Below, one piece after another: positions 1-5,067 of a stretch of 5,067 nt of DNA. The translations under genes were made by a program, and so were the position numbers. The notes under the pieces are model-generated. The model searched no databases. It was not told where the DNA came from and was given only the letters and a program-made list of their open reading frames with translations. The stretch is taken from NCBI GenBank assembly GCA_030601715.1, contig JAUWBL010000094.1:1-5067 (forward strand). The letters are read 5' to 3'. Origin of the DNA: Candidatus Geothermarchaeota archaeon. Lineage in GTDB: Archaea; Thermoproteota; Nitrososphaeria; Geothermarchaeales; JAUWBL01. Each line of letters starts with the position of its first letter. The stretch's first letter is position 1.

Positions 1-103
1 GGTGCTATGAACGAGCCGTCCACTGACCGAGATCTCCTGCGACAGTTTCACAGTTCGAAATCGAAGCCTCGCGCAGTGAAAAGACAGGATCTCGAAGGGT
101 TGG
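1..103. other. Left edge before the DUF1122-like gene, no firm gene
   Basis: A plus-strand frame is open from base 1 (ATG at 7) to a TGA at 184-186. It overlaps the DUF1122-like gene by about 80 bases in another frame. Its first part (MNEPSTDRDLLRQF onward) looks protein-like, while the overlapping part is Pro/Gly-rich and looks like a shadow. It may be the tail of a gene beginning outside the window. TTTCAC at 46-51 can pair with GTGAAA at 76-81. No clear TATA element is visible. Confidence 0.25.
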
Positions 104-784
104 TTGAAGCCGATGGATGTCTCTCTAGCGGACCTGAACCATCAGGTCCTAGACGGGGGATACCGGATCCTCCTGGAGTTCCGTGAGGGACGCTACCTGG
201 AGCACAAGCTGTTCAGGATCTGGCTGGTGGACGGTGACGGCTGCTCCTCCAAAGACCCTGTCTTTGAGGGGATACACAGCTCGGGCCGCCCGTCTCAAGG
301 CATCAAGGGCTGGATAGACGGCGACTACCACGAAGAGGCAAAACTCGAGGGAAGAGAGGTGATTCTTCCCTTGAAAGGCCTTGACAGAGCTCTCTTCAAA
401 CAACTGGGTCGGATGATCCCAGAGGGAGGAAGCCTCATGGTCTCCTACGCCATGTTCTCGGGAGAAGGCAAGGTTCACAGGGAAACCCGCGTCGGGCTAG
501 ACCGCGGAATCCCGCCGGTGGCTACACCTCTGGGAAGCCTGCTCTTCGAGGCCGGATGCGGACTCCACGTGAAAGACTGGTACATACCCGAGGGAGGAAG
601 GGAAGGCCCCCCGAAGCTCCAAGGCCACAAACCCATCGACGAAGAGGAAGCCCATAGATGGAGGGAGAGACTGAGGGGAGAGCTGGAGCTATTCCTGGAG
701 ACAGAGAAGAGACTAGGAGATGAGGTGAGAGAGGAGGCTAGGAGCAAAGCAAGCCGGATCCTGAGATCCCTGCACGGGGCCTGA
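104..784 (+). CDS. DUF1122-like protein of unknown function
   Basis: This 226-residue soluble protein has no signal peptide or membrane segment. The central stretch at residues 137-176 resembles the conserved core I remember for the archaeal DUF1122 family (PF06557): IPPVATPLGSLLFEAG, then KDWYIPEGG, then PPKLQGHKP. That family has no established activity; a relation to the acetyltransferase (GNAT) fold has been suggested, but I see no clear acetyl-CoA loop. The tail, residues 178-222, is a highly charged Glu/Arg helix, perhaps a coiled coil. A second IPEGG occurs at 105-109. The TTG at 104 gives the full frame; an ATG at 113 (residue 4) is equally possible, with GAAGGG at 93-98 better spaced for the ATG. 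It ends with TGA, nine bases from the converging aminotransferase gene. The coding call is solid; the family name is from memory of the motif. Confidence 0.8.
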   Translation: MKPMDVSLADLNHQVLDGGYRILLEFREGRYLEHKLFRIWLVDGDGCSSKDPVFEGIHSSGRPSQGIKGWIDGDYHEEAKLEGREVILPLKGLDRALFKQLGRMIPEGGSLMVSYAMFSGEGKVHRETRVGLDRGIPPVATPLGSLLFEAGCGLHVKDWYIPEGGREGPPKLQGHKPIDEEEAHRWRERLRGELELFLETEKRLGDEVREEARSKASRILRSLHGA

Positions 785-793
785 GATGAGCGG

Positions 794-1900
794 TCATCCG
801 GCCACGACTCCGACGATGACGTCCAGATCCTCCTCGGAGAGCCTCGGGTGGACGGGTAGAGAGAGAACCCGTCCGGCCACCTCTTCGGCCGCTGGCAGGT
901 CTCCCTCCTTCGAGTTCAGCAACCTCCTGTAGAGAGGCATCAGGTGGACCGGCACCGACCAGTAGACAGCCGCTTCCACCCCCGCTTCCCTTAGCCTCGC
1001 CTGGAGCTCGTCCCTTGTTATGCCGTACTGTTCTTGGGACACCGTGATGGTGTAGACATAGAAGGCGTGCCTCACGCCTGTCATGACGAAGGGCACATCC
1101 ACCCCCTCGACGCCTCGAAGCCGCTCCGTCAGATAGGCCGCGTTCCCGTTCCTCTTCTCAAGGAACCCATCCAACCTCCCAAGCTGAACCCAGCCCAGGG
1201 CCGCCTCCACCTCAGGCATCCGGTAGCTGTACCCCAACTCTTCGACCGAATGTGGGTCTGCCTGGCCTTGGCTCCTGAACCTCCGAGCCCTTCCGGCCAG
1301 CATGTTGTCGTCGGTCGTTATCATCCCTCCCTCCCCGGTGGAGATGTTCTTGCTGCCGTAGAAGCTGAAACACCCGGCCCTTCCAAGCGACCCCACCTTA
1401 CGACCCTCAAGCAAGGCTCCGTGGGCCTGGGCCGCGTCCTCGATGATAGCCAAGCCGTGAGCCTCAGCCAACTCGAGCACTGATCTCATGTCAGCAGGCT
1501 GGCCGAAGACGTGAACCGGAACGATGGCCCTCGTCCTTGGAGTTACGATCCCCTCCACATGTTCAGGGTCGATGTTGAAGCTCCTCCCATCGATGTCAGC
1601 GAAGACGGGTTTCGCGCCACAGAGGAGAACCGTGTTGGCGGTGGCAGCGAAGGTAAAGGTGGGGACGATGACTTCGTCACCCTCTCCTATTCCACAGGCG
1701 GAAAGGGCGCTGTGGAGGGCCGCCGTTCCCGAGTTCACTGCAACCGCCTCCCTCACACCGACGTAGCTGGCGAAGCCTTCCTCGAACCTTCTTACCATCG
1801 GGCCGCCGCCACTCCACGACGTCAGCCTTCCCGACGCCAGTACGTCGCGAACAGCGGTGAATTCCTCTTCGCCTAGGATGGGTTCATTGATGTGGATCAT
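794..1900 (-). CDS. DegT/DnrJ/EryC1/StrS-family PLP sugar aminotransferase
   Basis: A full-length fold-type I PLP enzyme that probably transfers an amino group, usually from glutamate, to a keto-sugar nucleotide in cell-surface glycan or glycoprotein synthesis in the cytoplasm. Residue numbers here count from a GTG at 1906: NSGTAAL at 58-64 binds the cofactor phosphate, EDAAQAHGA at 156-164 holds the Asp that contacts the PLP ring nitrogen, and SFYGSKN at 181-187 holds the Schiff-base Lys186, followed by the family's TGEGGM. PVHP near 351-354 is a common C-terminal motif. I start at ATG 1900 (368 residues) rather than GTG 1906 because GAGGGTG at 1909-1915 lies 8 bases before the ATG but only 2 before the GTG. 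Length is normal for the family. The exact sugar cannot be told, and no epimerase, dehydratase or glycosyltransferase gene lies nearby. Confidence 0.95.
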   Translation of the reverse strand: MIHINEPILGEEEFTAVRDVLASGRLTSWSGGGPMVRRFEEGFASYVGVREAVAVNSGTAALHSALSACGIGEGDEVIVPTFTFAATANTVLLCGAKPVFADIDGRSFNIDPEHVEGIVTPRTRAIVPVHVFGQPADMRSVLELAEAHGLAIIEDAAQAHGALLEGRKVGSLGRAGCFSFYGSKNISTGEGGMITTDDNMLAGRARRFRSQGQADPHSVEELGYSYRMPEVEAALGWVQLGRLDGFLEKRNGNAAYLTERLRGVEGVDVPFVMTGVRHAFYVYTITVSQEQYGITRDELQARLREAGVEAAVYWSVPVHLMPLYRRLLNSKEGDLPAAEEVAGRVLSLPVHPRLSEEDLDVIVGVVAG

Positions 1901-1908
1901 GCGCACAG

Positions 1909-1915
1909 CACCCTC
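1909..1915 (-). promoter_or_regulatory. Ribosome binding site deciding the aminotransferase start
   Basis: On the minus strand this reads GAGGGTG, close to the archaeal Shine-Dalgarno consensus. It lies 8 bases upstream of ATG 1900 and only 2 bases from GTG 1906, so it favours the ATG. Confidence 0.5.
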
Positions 1916-1932
1916 AAGGGGTCAAAGGTAAC

Positions 1933-1967
1933 AGGCCAGCCTGCGAGGTGTTATCAAAGGCTGGCTT
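1933..1967. repeat. Inverted repeat around the possible TATA box
   Basis: GCCAGCC at 1935-1941 is perfectly complementary to GGCTGGC at 1959-1965, separated by 17 bases. Allowing one G-T pair it extends to nine pairs (1933-1941 with 1959-1967). The candidate TATA box lies within the spacer. It could be an operator whose occupation blocks promoter access, or an RNA hairpin. A 7-base match in a region this long may also be chance. Confidence 0.35.
1949..1958 (-). promoter_or_regulatory. Possible TATA box for the aminotransferase gene
   Basis: The minus strand reads TTTGATAACA, an AT-rich block resembling an archaeal TATA element in otherwise GC-rich DNA. A start site about 25 bases downstream would fall near 1928, giving a leader of about 28 bases that includes the GAGGGTG ribosome site. 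There is no experimental support, and the match to the consensus is imperfect. Confidence 0.3.
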
Positions 1968-2092
1968 CGACCAAGTGCAGAGACAGGGCCTTGGAGTTTG
2001 ATTGACATGATGAGGATAGTATGTCTGTCGGGTGCATTATTGCGTTTCTATGGGAGGTAGGGCTTGGGCGGTTCTGTCGATTTGAGTTCATC

Positions 2093-3019
2093 CTAATACA
2101 GGATATAGACGACTCCCGCCCCAAGGATGAGTCCAGCAATCGGCGTGACCAACCATTCTGAGAGGATATACAAGACTGCTCTGATGTTCACTATCCTTAT
2201 TGGGCTGGCAAAGGCCGAGCCCAGCACCCCGGAGCTAGTTGCTTGAGTGACGGATACTGGAACACCCATCTGGGTGAAGAGTTCTATCACCGAAGCGCCT
2301 CCTGCTTGCGACGAAAGCGAAGCAAAGATGTTCATCTGATAGACGTCTTCTCCGACTCTCCTAGAGACACCTCTGCCAAGAAACATCACCCCCATCAAGA
2401 AGCCAGCAGCGACGAGCAGGGGGGAAGGAATGGGAAGCTCTTTCACGGTTGGAATGACCGCGCCGATGAACCCGAGGGTGTTGGCTCCCAGAACGTAGGA
2501 TGTGTAGAGAGCCGTCAGCGTCAATCCGATCCTCAAGATATTCTGTTGCTCCCATAGGTTTGGCCTGGCAAGGTATTTCCTGACCAGGCGCGTTATCCCA
2601 GCCGATAGTGAGAAAGCCATGAAAGGCGTGATGACCCATGAGCCCAGCAGAAGGGTGAGATAGGGGAGATCCATGGGATGCTGGAGCATGAGATTCATCC
2701 CCACCATGGTTCCCACCAAGGAATGGGTGAGGGACATGGGAACTCTGATAGTGTTCGCTGCCAAGAAGAGCAAGGCGACGACAAAGAAGGCTGATGTCGC
2801 TAGATCTCCGCTGAGATCCTGTCCCAGAATCGACCGCGTTCTCTGGAGTTTGCCTCCCTCGAGAAGATAGCCTAGAAGCGCGCCAGCAGTGGCGATGGAG
2901 AGGACGACCTTTTTGGGTAGCATCCTTGTTCCCTGGATCGTGCCAACACAAGCTGAGATGTTGTTGCCGCCTACTAGGGCTGAAAGGAGGAAGCCTAACC
3001 CCAATCCCAGCAGGGTCAT
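2093..3019 (-). CDS. PiT-family inorganic phosphate transporter (PHO4 domain)
   Basis: An integral membrane permease, 308 residues, expected to bring phosphate into the cell with sodium or protons. This is the short form common in archaea, lacking the long central loop of Escherichia coli PitA. It shows the inverted two-repeat design of the family. Repeat 1 has GGNNISACVGT at 17-27 and VPMSLTHSLVGTMVG at 93-107. Repeat 2 has GANTLGFIGA at 178-187 and VPVSVTQATSSGVLG at 253-267. Between these lie several hydrophobic spans. The usual GANDVAN aspartate appears as Asn in repeat 1 and Thr in repeat 2, and the second TH pair is TQ. The ATG start is 5 bases after the upstream PhoU-like stop, with GAGGAT at 3027-3032 as ribosome site 7 bases away, so the two are surely cotranscribed and probably translationally coupled. 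No clear terminator follows. Confidence 0.93.
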   Translation of the reverse strand: MTLLGLGLGFLLSALVGGNNISACVGTIQGTRMLPKKVVLSIATAGALLGYLLEGGKLQRTRSILGQDLSGDLATSAFFVVALLFLAANTIRVPMSLTHSLVGTMVGMNLMLQHPMDLPYLTLLLGSWVITPFMAFSLSAGITRLVRKYLARPNLWEQQNILRIGLTLTALYTSYVLGANTLGFIGAVIPTVKELPIPSPLLVAAGFLMGVMFLGRGVSRRVGEDVYQMNIFASLSSQAGGASVIELFTQMGVPVSVTQATSSGVLGSAFASPIRIVNIRAVLYILSEWLVTPIAGLILGAGVVYILY

Positions 3020-3024
3020 GGTAG

Positions 3025-3705
3025 CTATCCTCGGAGGATTGAGAGTATCATGGCAGTCTCATTTCCACAGTCCTCCAAGAGGTCTAGGATGTCGTCTAGC
3101 CTGCGGATGAGACCTAGTACGTGCTCGAAGATCCACCACTCTACGTGTTCGACTTTCTCATACATTGAATCCAGGATCTCCTTCTCTACATCATCTCCTT
3201 TCTCCTCTATCTCCTCCAGTTCATCGGCTTTCCTCATGCTTGCATCGAAGTCTTTTCCAACGTCTTCTATGAGCTCCCTTAGCTTGACGGCTCCTTGAAG
3301 ACATAGAGCGTGAAGCCTCTCGGCTTCTCTGTACGTTTTGATACAGAAGGAGGAGTGGAAAGAACCATGCGTCGAAATCCTGGATATCTCTCCAGCCAAG
3401 AAGTAGGCGTCGTCCAGTATGTCCTCAACTCTGTGGATCAGTAAGAGAAAGTGTTCAGCCAAACCCGGCGCAATAGCACCTTTCCTTATGCTCCGAGTCA
3501 GCTCCATTGTCAAGGCATCCCCTTCTTTCTCCATCCTTGTTATGGCCTCGAGGTGAGAGTCCAGCACATCACCCGTGTCGTCACCGTGGGAGATCATTTC
3601 ACCTAGGTTCCGAAGGCTGGTCTCGACGAGGATTACGTTTCGTAGGATTCGGTGGAAGAGGATCTTCTCGCCTGAGGTGAACACATCTCTTATCTTGCTG
3701 AACAT
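3025..3705 (-). CDS. DUF47/PhoU-like phosphate transport accessory protein
   Basis: A 226-residue, cysteine-poor, mostly helical cytoplasmic protein of the DUF47 (PF01865, TIGR00153) family, which shares the PhoU helical-bundle fold. The acidic, probably metal-binding motifs recur in both halves: MEKEGD at 58-63 and HRVEDILDDAYF at 91-102 in the first, then EEIEEKGDDVEKE at 164-176 and RRLDDILDLLED at 201-212 in the second. Length is typical. Members usually sit directly beside PiT permeases and are thought to regulate or stabilise them, as here, where the permease starts 5 bases downstream. The ATG start has no convincing ribosome site, so the mRNA may have a short leader; a weak TATA-like block lies at about 3739-3748. 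The precise role of DUF47 proteins is not well established. Confidence 0.92.
   Translation of the reverse strand: MFSKIRDVFTSGEKILFHRILRNVILVETSLRNLGEMISHGDDTGDVLDSHLEAITRMEKEGDALTMELTRSIRKGAIAPGLAEHFLLLIHRVEDILDDAYFLAGEISRISTHGSFHSSFCIKTYREAERLHALCLQGAVKLRELIEDVGKDFDASMRKADELEEIEEKGDDVEKEILDSMYEKVEHVEWWIFEHVLGLIRRLDDILDLLEDCGNETAMILSILRG
3027..3032 (-). promoter_or_regulatory. Ribosome binding site of the phosphate permease, inside the PhoU-like stop region
   Basis: The minus strand reads GAGGAT, overlapping the last sense codon and first base of the TAG stop of the PhoU-like gene, 7 bases before the permease ATG. This placement suggests coupled translation of the pair. Confidence 0.55.
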
Positions 3706-3738
3706 CGTCGACCAACACGAAAGGCATTCGAGGGATAG

Positions 3739-3748
3739 ATGTTAAGAA
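3739..3748 (-). promoter_or_regulatory. Weak TATA-like element before the phosphate pair
   Basis: The minus strand reads TTCTTAACAT. Transcription about 25 bases on would begin near 3720, leaving a leader of roughly 15 bases before ATG 3705, which fits the missing Shine-Dalgarno site. The match to the archaeal consensus is poor, and readthrough from the small-gene cluster upstream is equally possible. Confidence 0.2.
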
Positions 3749-3765
3749 GGATGTATTCCAAGCCG

Positions 3766-3770
3766 AAAAA
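3766..3770 (-). terminator. Possible short U-tract terminator after the Cys-rich frame
   Basis: A run of five T on the minus strand, 21 bases after the TAG at 3792-3794. Archaeal termination often uses U-tracts without strong hairpins, and no good stem precedes this one. A five-base tract is weak evidence; it would separate the protease cluster from the phosphate pair. Confidence 0.15.
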
Positions 3771-3791
3771 CAGTCTGCTGATCAACTCATT

Positions 3792-4025
3792 CTACGGAAG
3801 CTGCTCACGGGCAGGATGACCAGGTCTTCTAGAGCGTTCTTGGAGGGCTTGGGCGTACGGGGCGTCGATGCAGTCGGTGCTCTCGCACAGGTTGCAGGTG
3901 AGTGTGTCGCCTCAACGCCCTGCGCAGACGACCCGCATAATCATGAACATCCCGCGCCTAACCTGTACGATTGGTATCAGCGGTTCTTTGGCGGTTAGGC
4001 TGGCTCTAACTCTCTCGCCCTTCAC
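3792..4025 (-). CDS. Small cysteine-rich protein interrupted by an in-frame TGA
   Basis: Starting at GTG 4025, whose GTGA overlaps the stop of the membrane gene, the frame runs 37 codons to a TGA at 3912-3914, then 39 more codons to a TAG at 3792-3794. The second part is rich in cysteines: C34, then C44, C47 and C52, with TLTCNLCESTDC resembling a metal-binding or redox knot. No ATG, GTG or TTG start lies between the TGA and these cysteines, so the second part needs readthrough, a base change or an upstream start. The first part (KEPLIPIVQVRRG and MFMIMRVVCAGR) looks like normal protein. Possible readings are a pseudogene, a sequence error (one base from Trp TGG, Arg CGA or Cys TGC/TGT), selenocysteine recoding, or a genuine 37-residue product. 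TGA is used as an ordinary stop by neighbouring genes. I do not recognise the family. A codon-aligned plus-strand frame at 3816-3998 competes with it. Confidence 0.45.
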
Positions 4026-4228
4026 AACGTCATCGTGAGGGTCGCCGTACTCCATAGTATGACTGTGTAGAAGACGACCAGGGAGAGGCCGTAAAGCAAC
4101 AGCAGCCTTCTCAGACCAAGGGTCCTATTCAGGTAGCCATAAACGAAGGATGTCGAGACCCACACTGAGACGCTGACTGAGAAGACAAAGAGCCGTTCAA
4201 GGAGGGGTCTATACGTCTCCAACAGCAC
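4022..4228 (-). CDS. Small two-helix membrane protein, unknown function
   Basis: A 68-residue protein with two strongly hydrophobic spans at about residues 13-32 (FVFSVSVSVWVSTSFVYGY) and 42-62 (LLLLYGLSLVVFYTVILW), joined by a short loop with Arg and Asn (LNRTLGLRR). The positive residues in this loop and near the N-terminus suggest topology, but both sides carry charge and I cannot fix the orientation. It starts with GTG, and GAGGAA at 4234-4239 lies 5 bases upstream, a good Shine-Dalgarno site that supports the call. It follows the protease gene by 48 bases, and its TGA stop overlaps the GTG start of the Cys-rich frame, so the two are likely cotranslated. No known family is recognised. It may anchor or be a substrate of the neighbouring protease, which is only inference. 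Confidence 0.65.
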   Translation of the reverse strand: MLLETYRPLLERLFVFSVSVSVWVSTSFVYGYLNRTLGLRRLLLLYGLSLVVFYTVILWSTATLTMTL

Positions 4229-4233
4229 GATTC

Positions 4234-4239
4234 TTCCTC
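4234..4239 (-). promoter_or_regulatory. Ribosome binding site supporting the small membrane gene
   Basis: The minus strand reads GAGGAA, 5 bases before the GTG at 4228. It is the clearest ribosome site in the small-gene cluster and supports both the reality and the GTG start of the 68-residue membrane protein. Confidence 0.55.
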
Positions 4240-4276
4240 GACAAGATGGGGGAGAACGTGGAGGATAGCTTTCCGT

Positions 4277-4693
4277 TCAGACCTTCTTGAGCAGGATGAT
4301 CTCGTCCTTCTCCTTGAAGGTTATGTGAAACTCATCCCAGAAATCCTCCCTACCGATGAGCACGCCTAAGTCATCACCTCCTTCGAGAATGACCTTCACC
4401 TTACTGCGAATGTAGTACCTCTCATGCCCTTTGCTGACAAGCATGGTGCAGACGGCTTCAACCGCAGACACTGCGCCACCCAAGCCAACGACCTCCTCTT
4501 TTTCCCCCGATACGTCGAGGCCGAGAATCTCTGCTATTGACAACGGTATCGCCGAGAAATCCGCTCCCGAGTCTAGCAAGGCCAAGATGTCAAGTTGGGC
4601 ATCTGGTCCGATGAGAGTTACGGGTATCAAGGGGAGTCTTGAGCCGCCTACTTCCGGTCGTTCCAGGTACTTGTACCGGAAGCGCAGAACCAT
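4277..4693 (-). CDS. Retropepsin-like aspartic protease
   Basis: A 138-residue soluble single-domain aspartic protease of the retroviral-protease type, which must form a homodimer because only one catalytic aspartate is present. The active-site motif is ALLDSGADFSAIP at 38-50 with Asp41-Ser-Gly. A flap-like stretch with GLGG is at 70-73, and the hydrophobic-hydrophobic-Gly motif is VLIG at 111-114, followed by REDFWDEFHITF. Length fits the compact archaeal and cyanobacterial members. There is no signal peptide, so it acts inside the cell; substrate unknown. The ATG at 4693 lies 10 bases after the DUF5678 stop and has no clear ribosome site, so translation is probably coupled. It ends in TGA. 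Such protease genes next to a DUF5678 gene recur in archaea as far as I recall. Confidence 0.9.
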   Translation of the reverse strand: MVLRFRYKYLERPEVGGSRLPLIPVTLIGPDAQLDILALLDSGADFSAIPLSIAEILGLDVSGEKEEVVGLGGAVSAVEAVCTMLVSKGHERYYIRSKVKVILEGGDDLGVLIGREDFWDEFHITFKEKDEIILLKKV

Positions 4694-4703
4694 TGCGCTG
4701 GTT

Positions 4704-4931
4704 CTACAGAATCATCGTTTCCTTGCCAGGTATCCTAGTGAGGAGTGGTCTCTTGCGTGGGTACGCTTTCTTAGCCTTCTCGTAGACCTCTTTGGCGTTG
4801 GGGCTGTGAGCCACGATCTCTCTATCGACTATGGCTACCCACTCACCTACGTAGGGCGACATATCGGTTCTCATGAAGTACTGGTAGCTCATCTGTGTCG
4901 ACATCTCTTTCTTCACTTTCAAGATACTCAC
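4704..4931 (-). CDS. DUF5678-domain small protein
   Basis: A 75-residue soluble protein matching the DUF5678 pattern (PF18929) as I remember it: GEWVAIVDREIVAHS at 29-43, a helical KEVYEKAKKAYP stretch at 47-58, then RPLLTRIPG at 61-69. The middle resembles a small beta-helix-beta unit. Its function is unknown; members are often found beside retropepsin-like proteases, as here, where the protease starts 10 bases downstream. It may be the protease's partner, inhibitor or substrate; this is inference. The start is uncertain. GTG 4931 gives the longest frame but has no ribosome site before it. GGGTGAG at 4927-4933 precedes a TTG at 4922, and an ATG at 4904 (residue 10) is also possible. The conserved domain begins after all three candidates. 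Confidence 0.82.
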   Translation of the reverse strand: MSILKVKKEMSTQMSYQYFMRTDMSPYVGEWVAIVDREIVAHSPNAKEVYEKAKKAYPRKRPLLTRIPGKETMIL

Positions 4932-5067
4932 CCTGACTTAAGGCTTTTGGACTTCTGGTGAACGCTTCCCTGACCACCAGGCTGTATGTCCTCCTCCTCC
5001 GCCCTCCTGAAGAGTTCTACTCAAGATCCCCCCAGCAGCCGACTCGGGGCTCGTCGCTACGTTACTC
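4932..5067. other. Unresolved region upstream of the DUF5678 gene
   Basis: No gene can be assigned. A plus-strand frame from a possible GTG at 4958 and another from ATG 4986 stay open to the window edge, but neither has a ribosome site or recognisable protein. On the minus strand, a 30-codon frame without a start codon ends in a TGA at 4930-4928 that overlaps the GTG of the DUF5678 gene; its upstream limit is a TGA at 5023-5021. The minus strand is very purine-rich at 4988-5007 (GGAGGAGGAGG and flanks). CTGGTG at 4955-4960 can pair with CACCAG at 4975-4980. The promoter of the small-gene cluster may lie here; AAAAGCCTTAAG (4937-4948) is a weak candidate. Confidence 0.3.

Noticed and set aside
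46..81. Sequence with TTCGAAAT resembling a tRNA T-loop
   Set aside because: The five bases on each side do not pair, and no anticodon arm or acceptor stem could be found nearby.
1034..1876. Long plus-strand frames opposite the aminotransferase
   Set aside because: Antisense shadows in GC-rich DNA of a gene whose catalytic motifs are all intact.
2004..2025. Short hairpin GACAT/ATGTC between the permease and aminotransferase genes
   Set aside because: Only five pairs with a 12-base loop and no following T-tract, so it does not support a terminator.
1954..2139. Minus-strand 61-residue frame after the phosphate permease
   Set aside because: It overlaps the last 47 bases of the permease gene in another frame, is Ser/Asn-rich with no recognisable motif, and has no ribosome site.
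2361..2951. Minus-strand 196-residue frame inside the permease gene
   Set aside because: Alternative frame of the PiT permease; His/Pro-rich, no hydrophobic or conserved pattern.
3816..3998. Plus-strand 60-residue open frame
   Set aside because: It is codon-aligned antisense to the Cys-rich minus-strand frame, has no spaced ribosome site (CAGG abuts the ATG), lower third-position GC than the minus reading, and sits alone against a co-directional minus-strand cluster. It has no internal stop, so it remains a fallback if the minus frame fails.
4431..4961. Plus-strand 176-residue frame opposite the protease and DUF5678 genes
   Set aside because: It is the antisense shadow of two genes with clear conserved motifs.

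Overview
This window looks archaeal. The evidence is the family content: a short ~300-residue PiT phosphate permease behind a DUF47/PhoU-like gene, a retropepsin-like protease beside a DUF5678 protein, and a DUF1122-type protein. Frequent AGA/AGG arginine and ATA isoleucine codons, GTG and TTG starts, and very tight gene packing agree with this. An uncultured Thermoproteota/Bathyarchaeia-like lineage would fit, but nothing here fixes the taxon. No rRNA, tRNA, CRISPR array or insertion sequence was seen.

Layout: the only confident plus-strand gene is a DUF1122-like protein (104-784). It converges, with a 9-base gap, on a minus-strand DegT/DnrJ/EryC1/StrS-family PLP aminotransferase (starting at about 1900 and ending at 794). 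A 186-base intergenic region follows, holding a possible TATA box inside an inverted repeat. Next come two phosphate genes on the minus strand, transcribed right to left: a DUF47/PhoU-like protein (3705-3025) and, five bases after it, a PiT permease (3019-2093).

Further right is a compact minus-strand cluster of four small genes. In transcription order they are a DUF5678 protein (4931-4704), a retropepsin-like aspartic protease (4693-4277), a two-helix membrane protein (4228-4022) and a small cysteine-rich reading frame (4025-3792). The last overlaps the membrane gene by a GTGA junction and carries an in-frame TGA at codon 38, so it is a truncated gene, a pseudogene, a sequence error or a recoded gene. 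The final 136 bases contain no gene I can resolve.

Functionally, the phosphate pair is an uptake module: a sodium- or proton-coupled transporter plus its helical accessory or regulator. The aminotransferase probably makes an amino sugar for a surface glycan, but no companion sugar genes are in view. The protease/DUF5678/membrane/Cys-rich cluster is the part least explained by known biology and the best candidate for an undescribed system.
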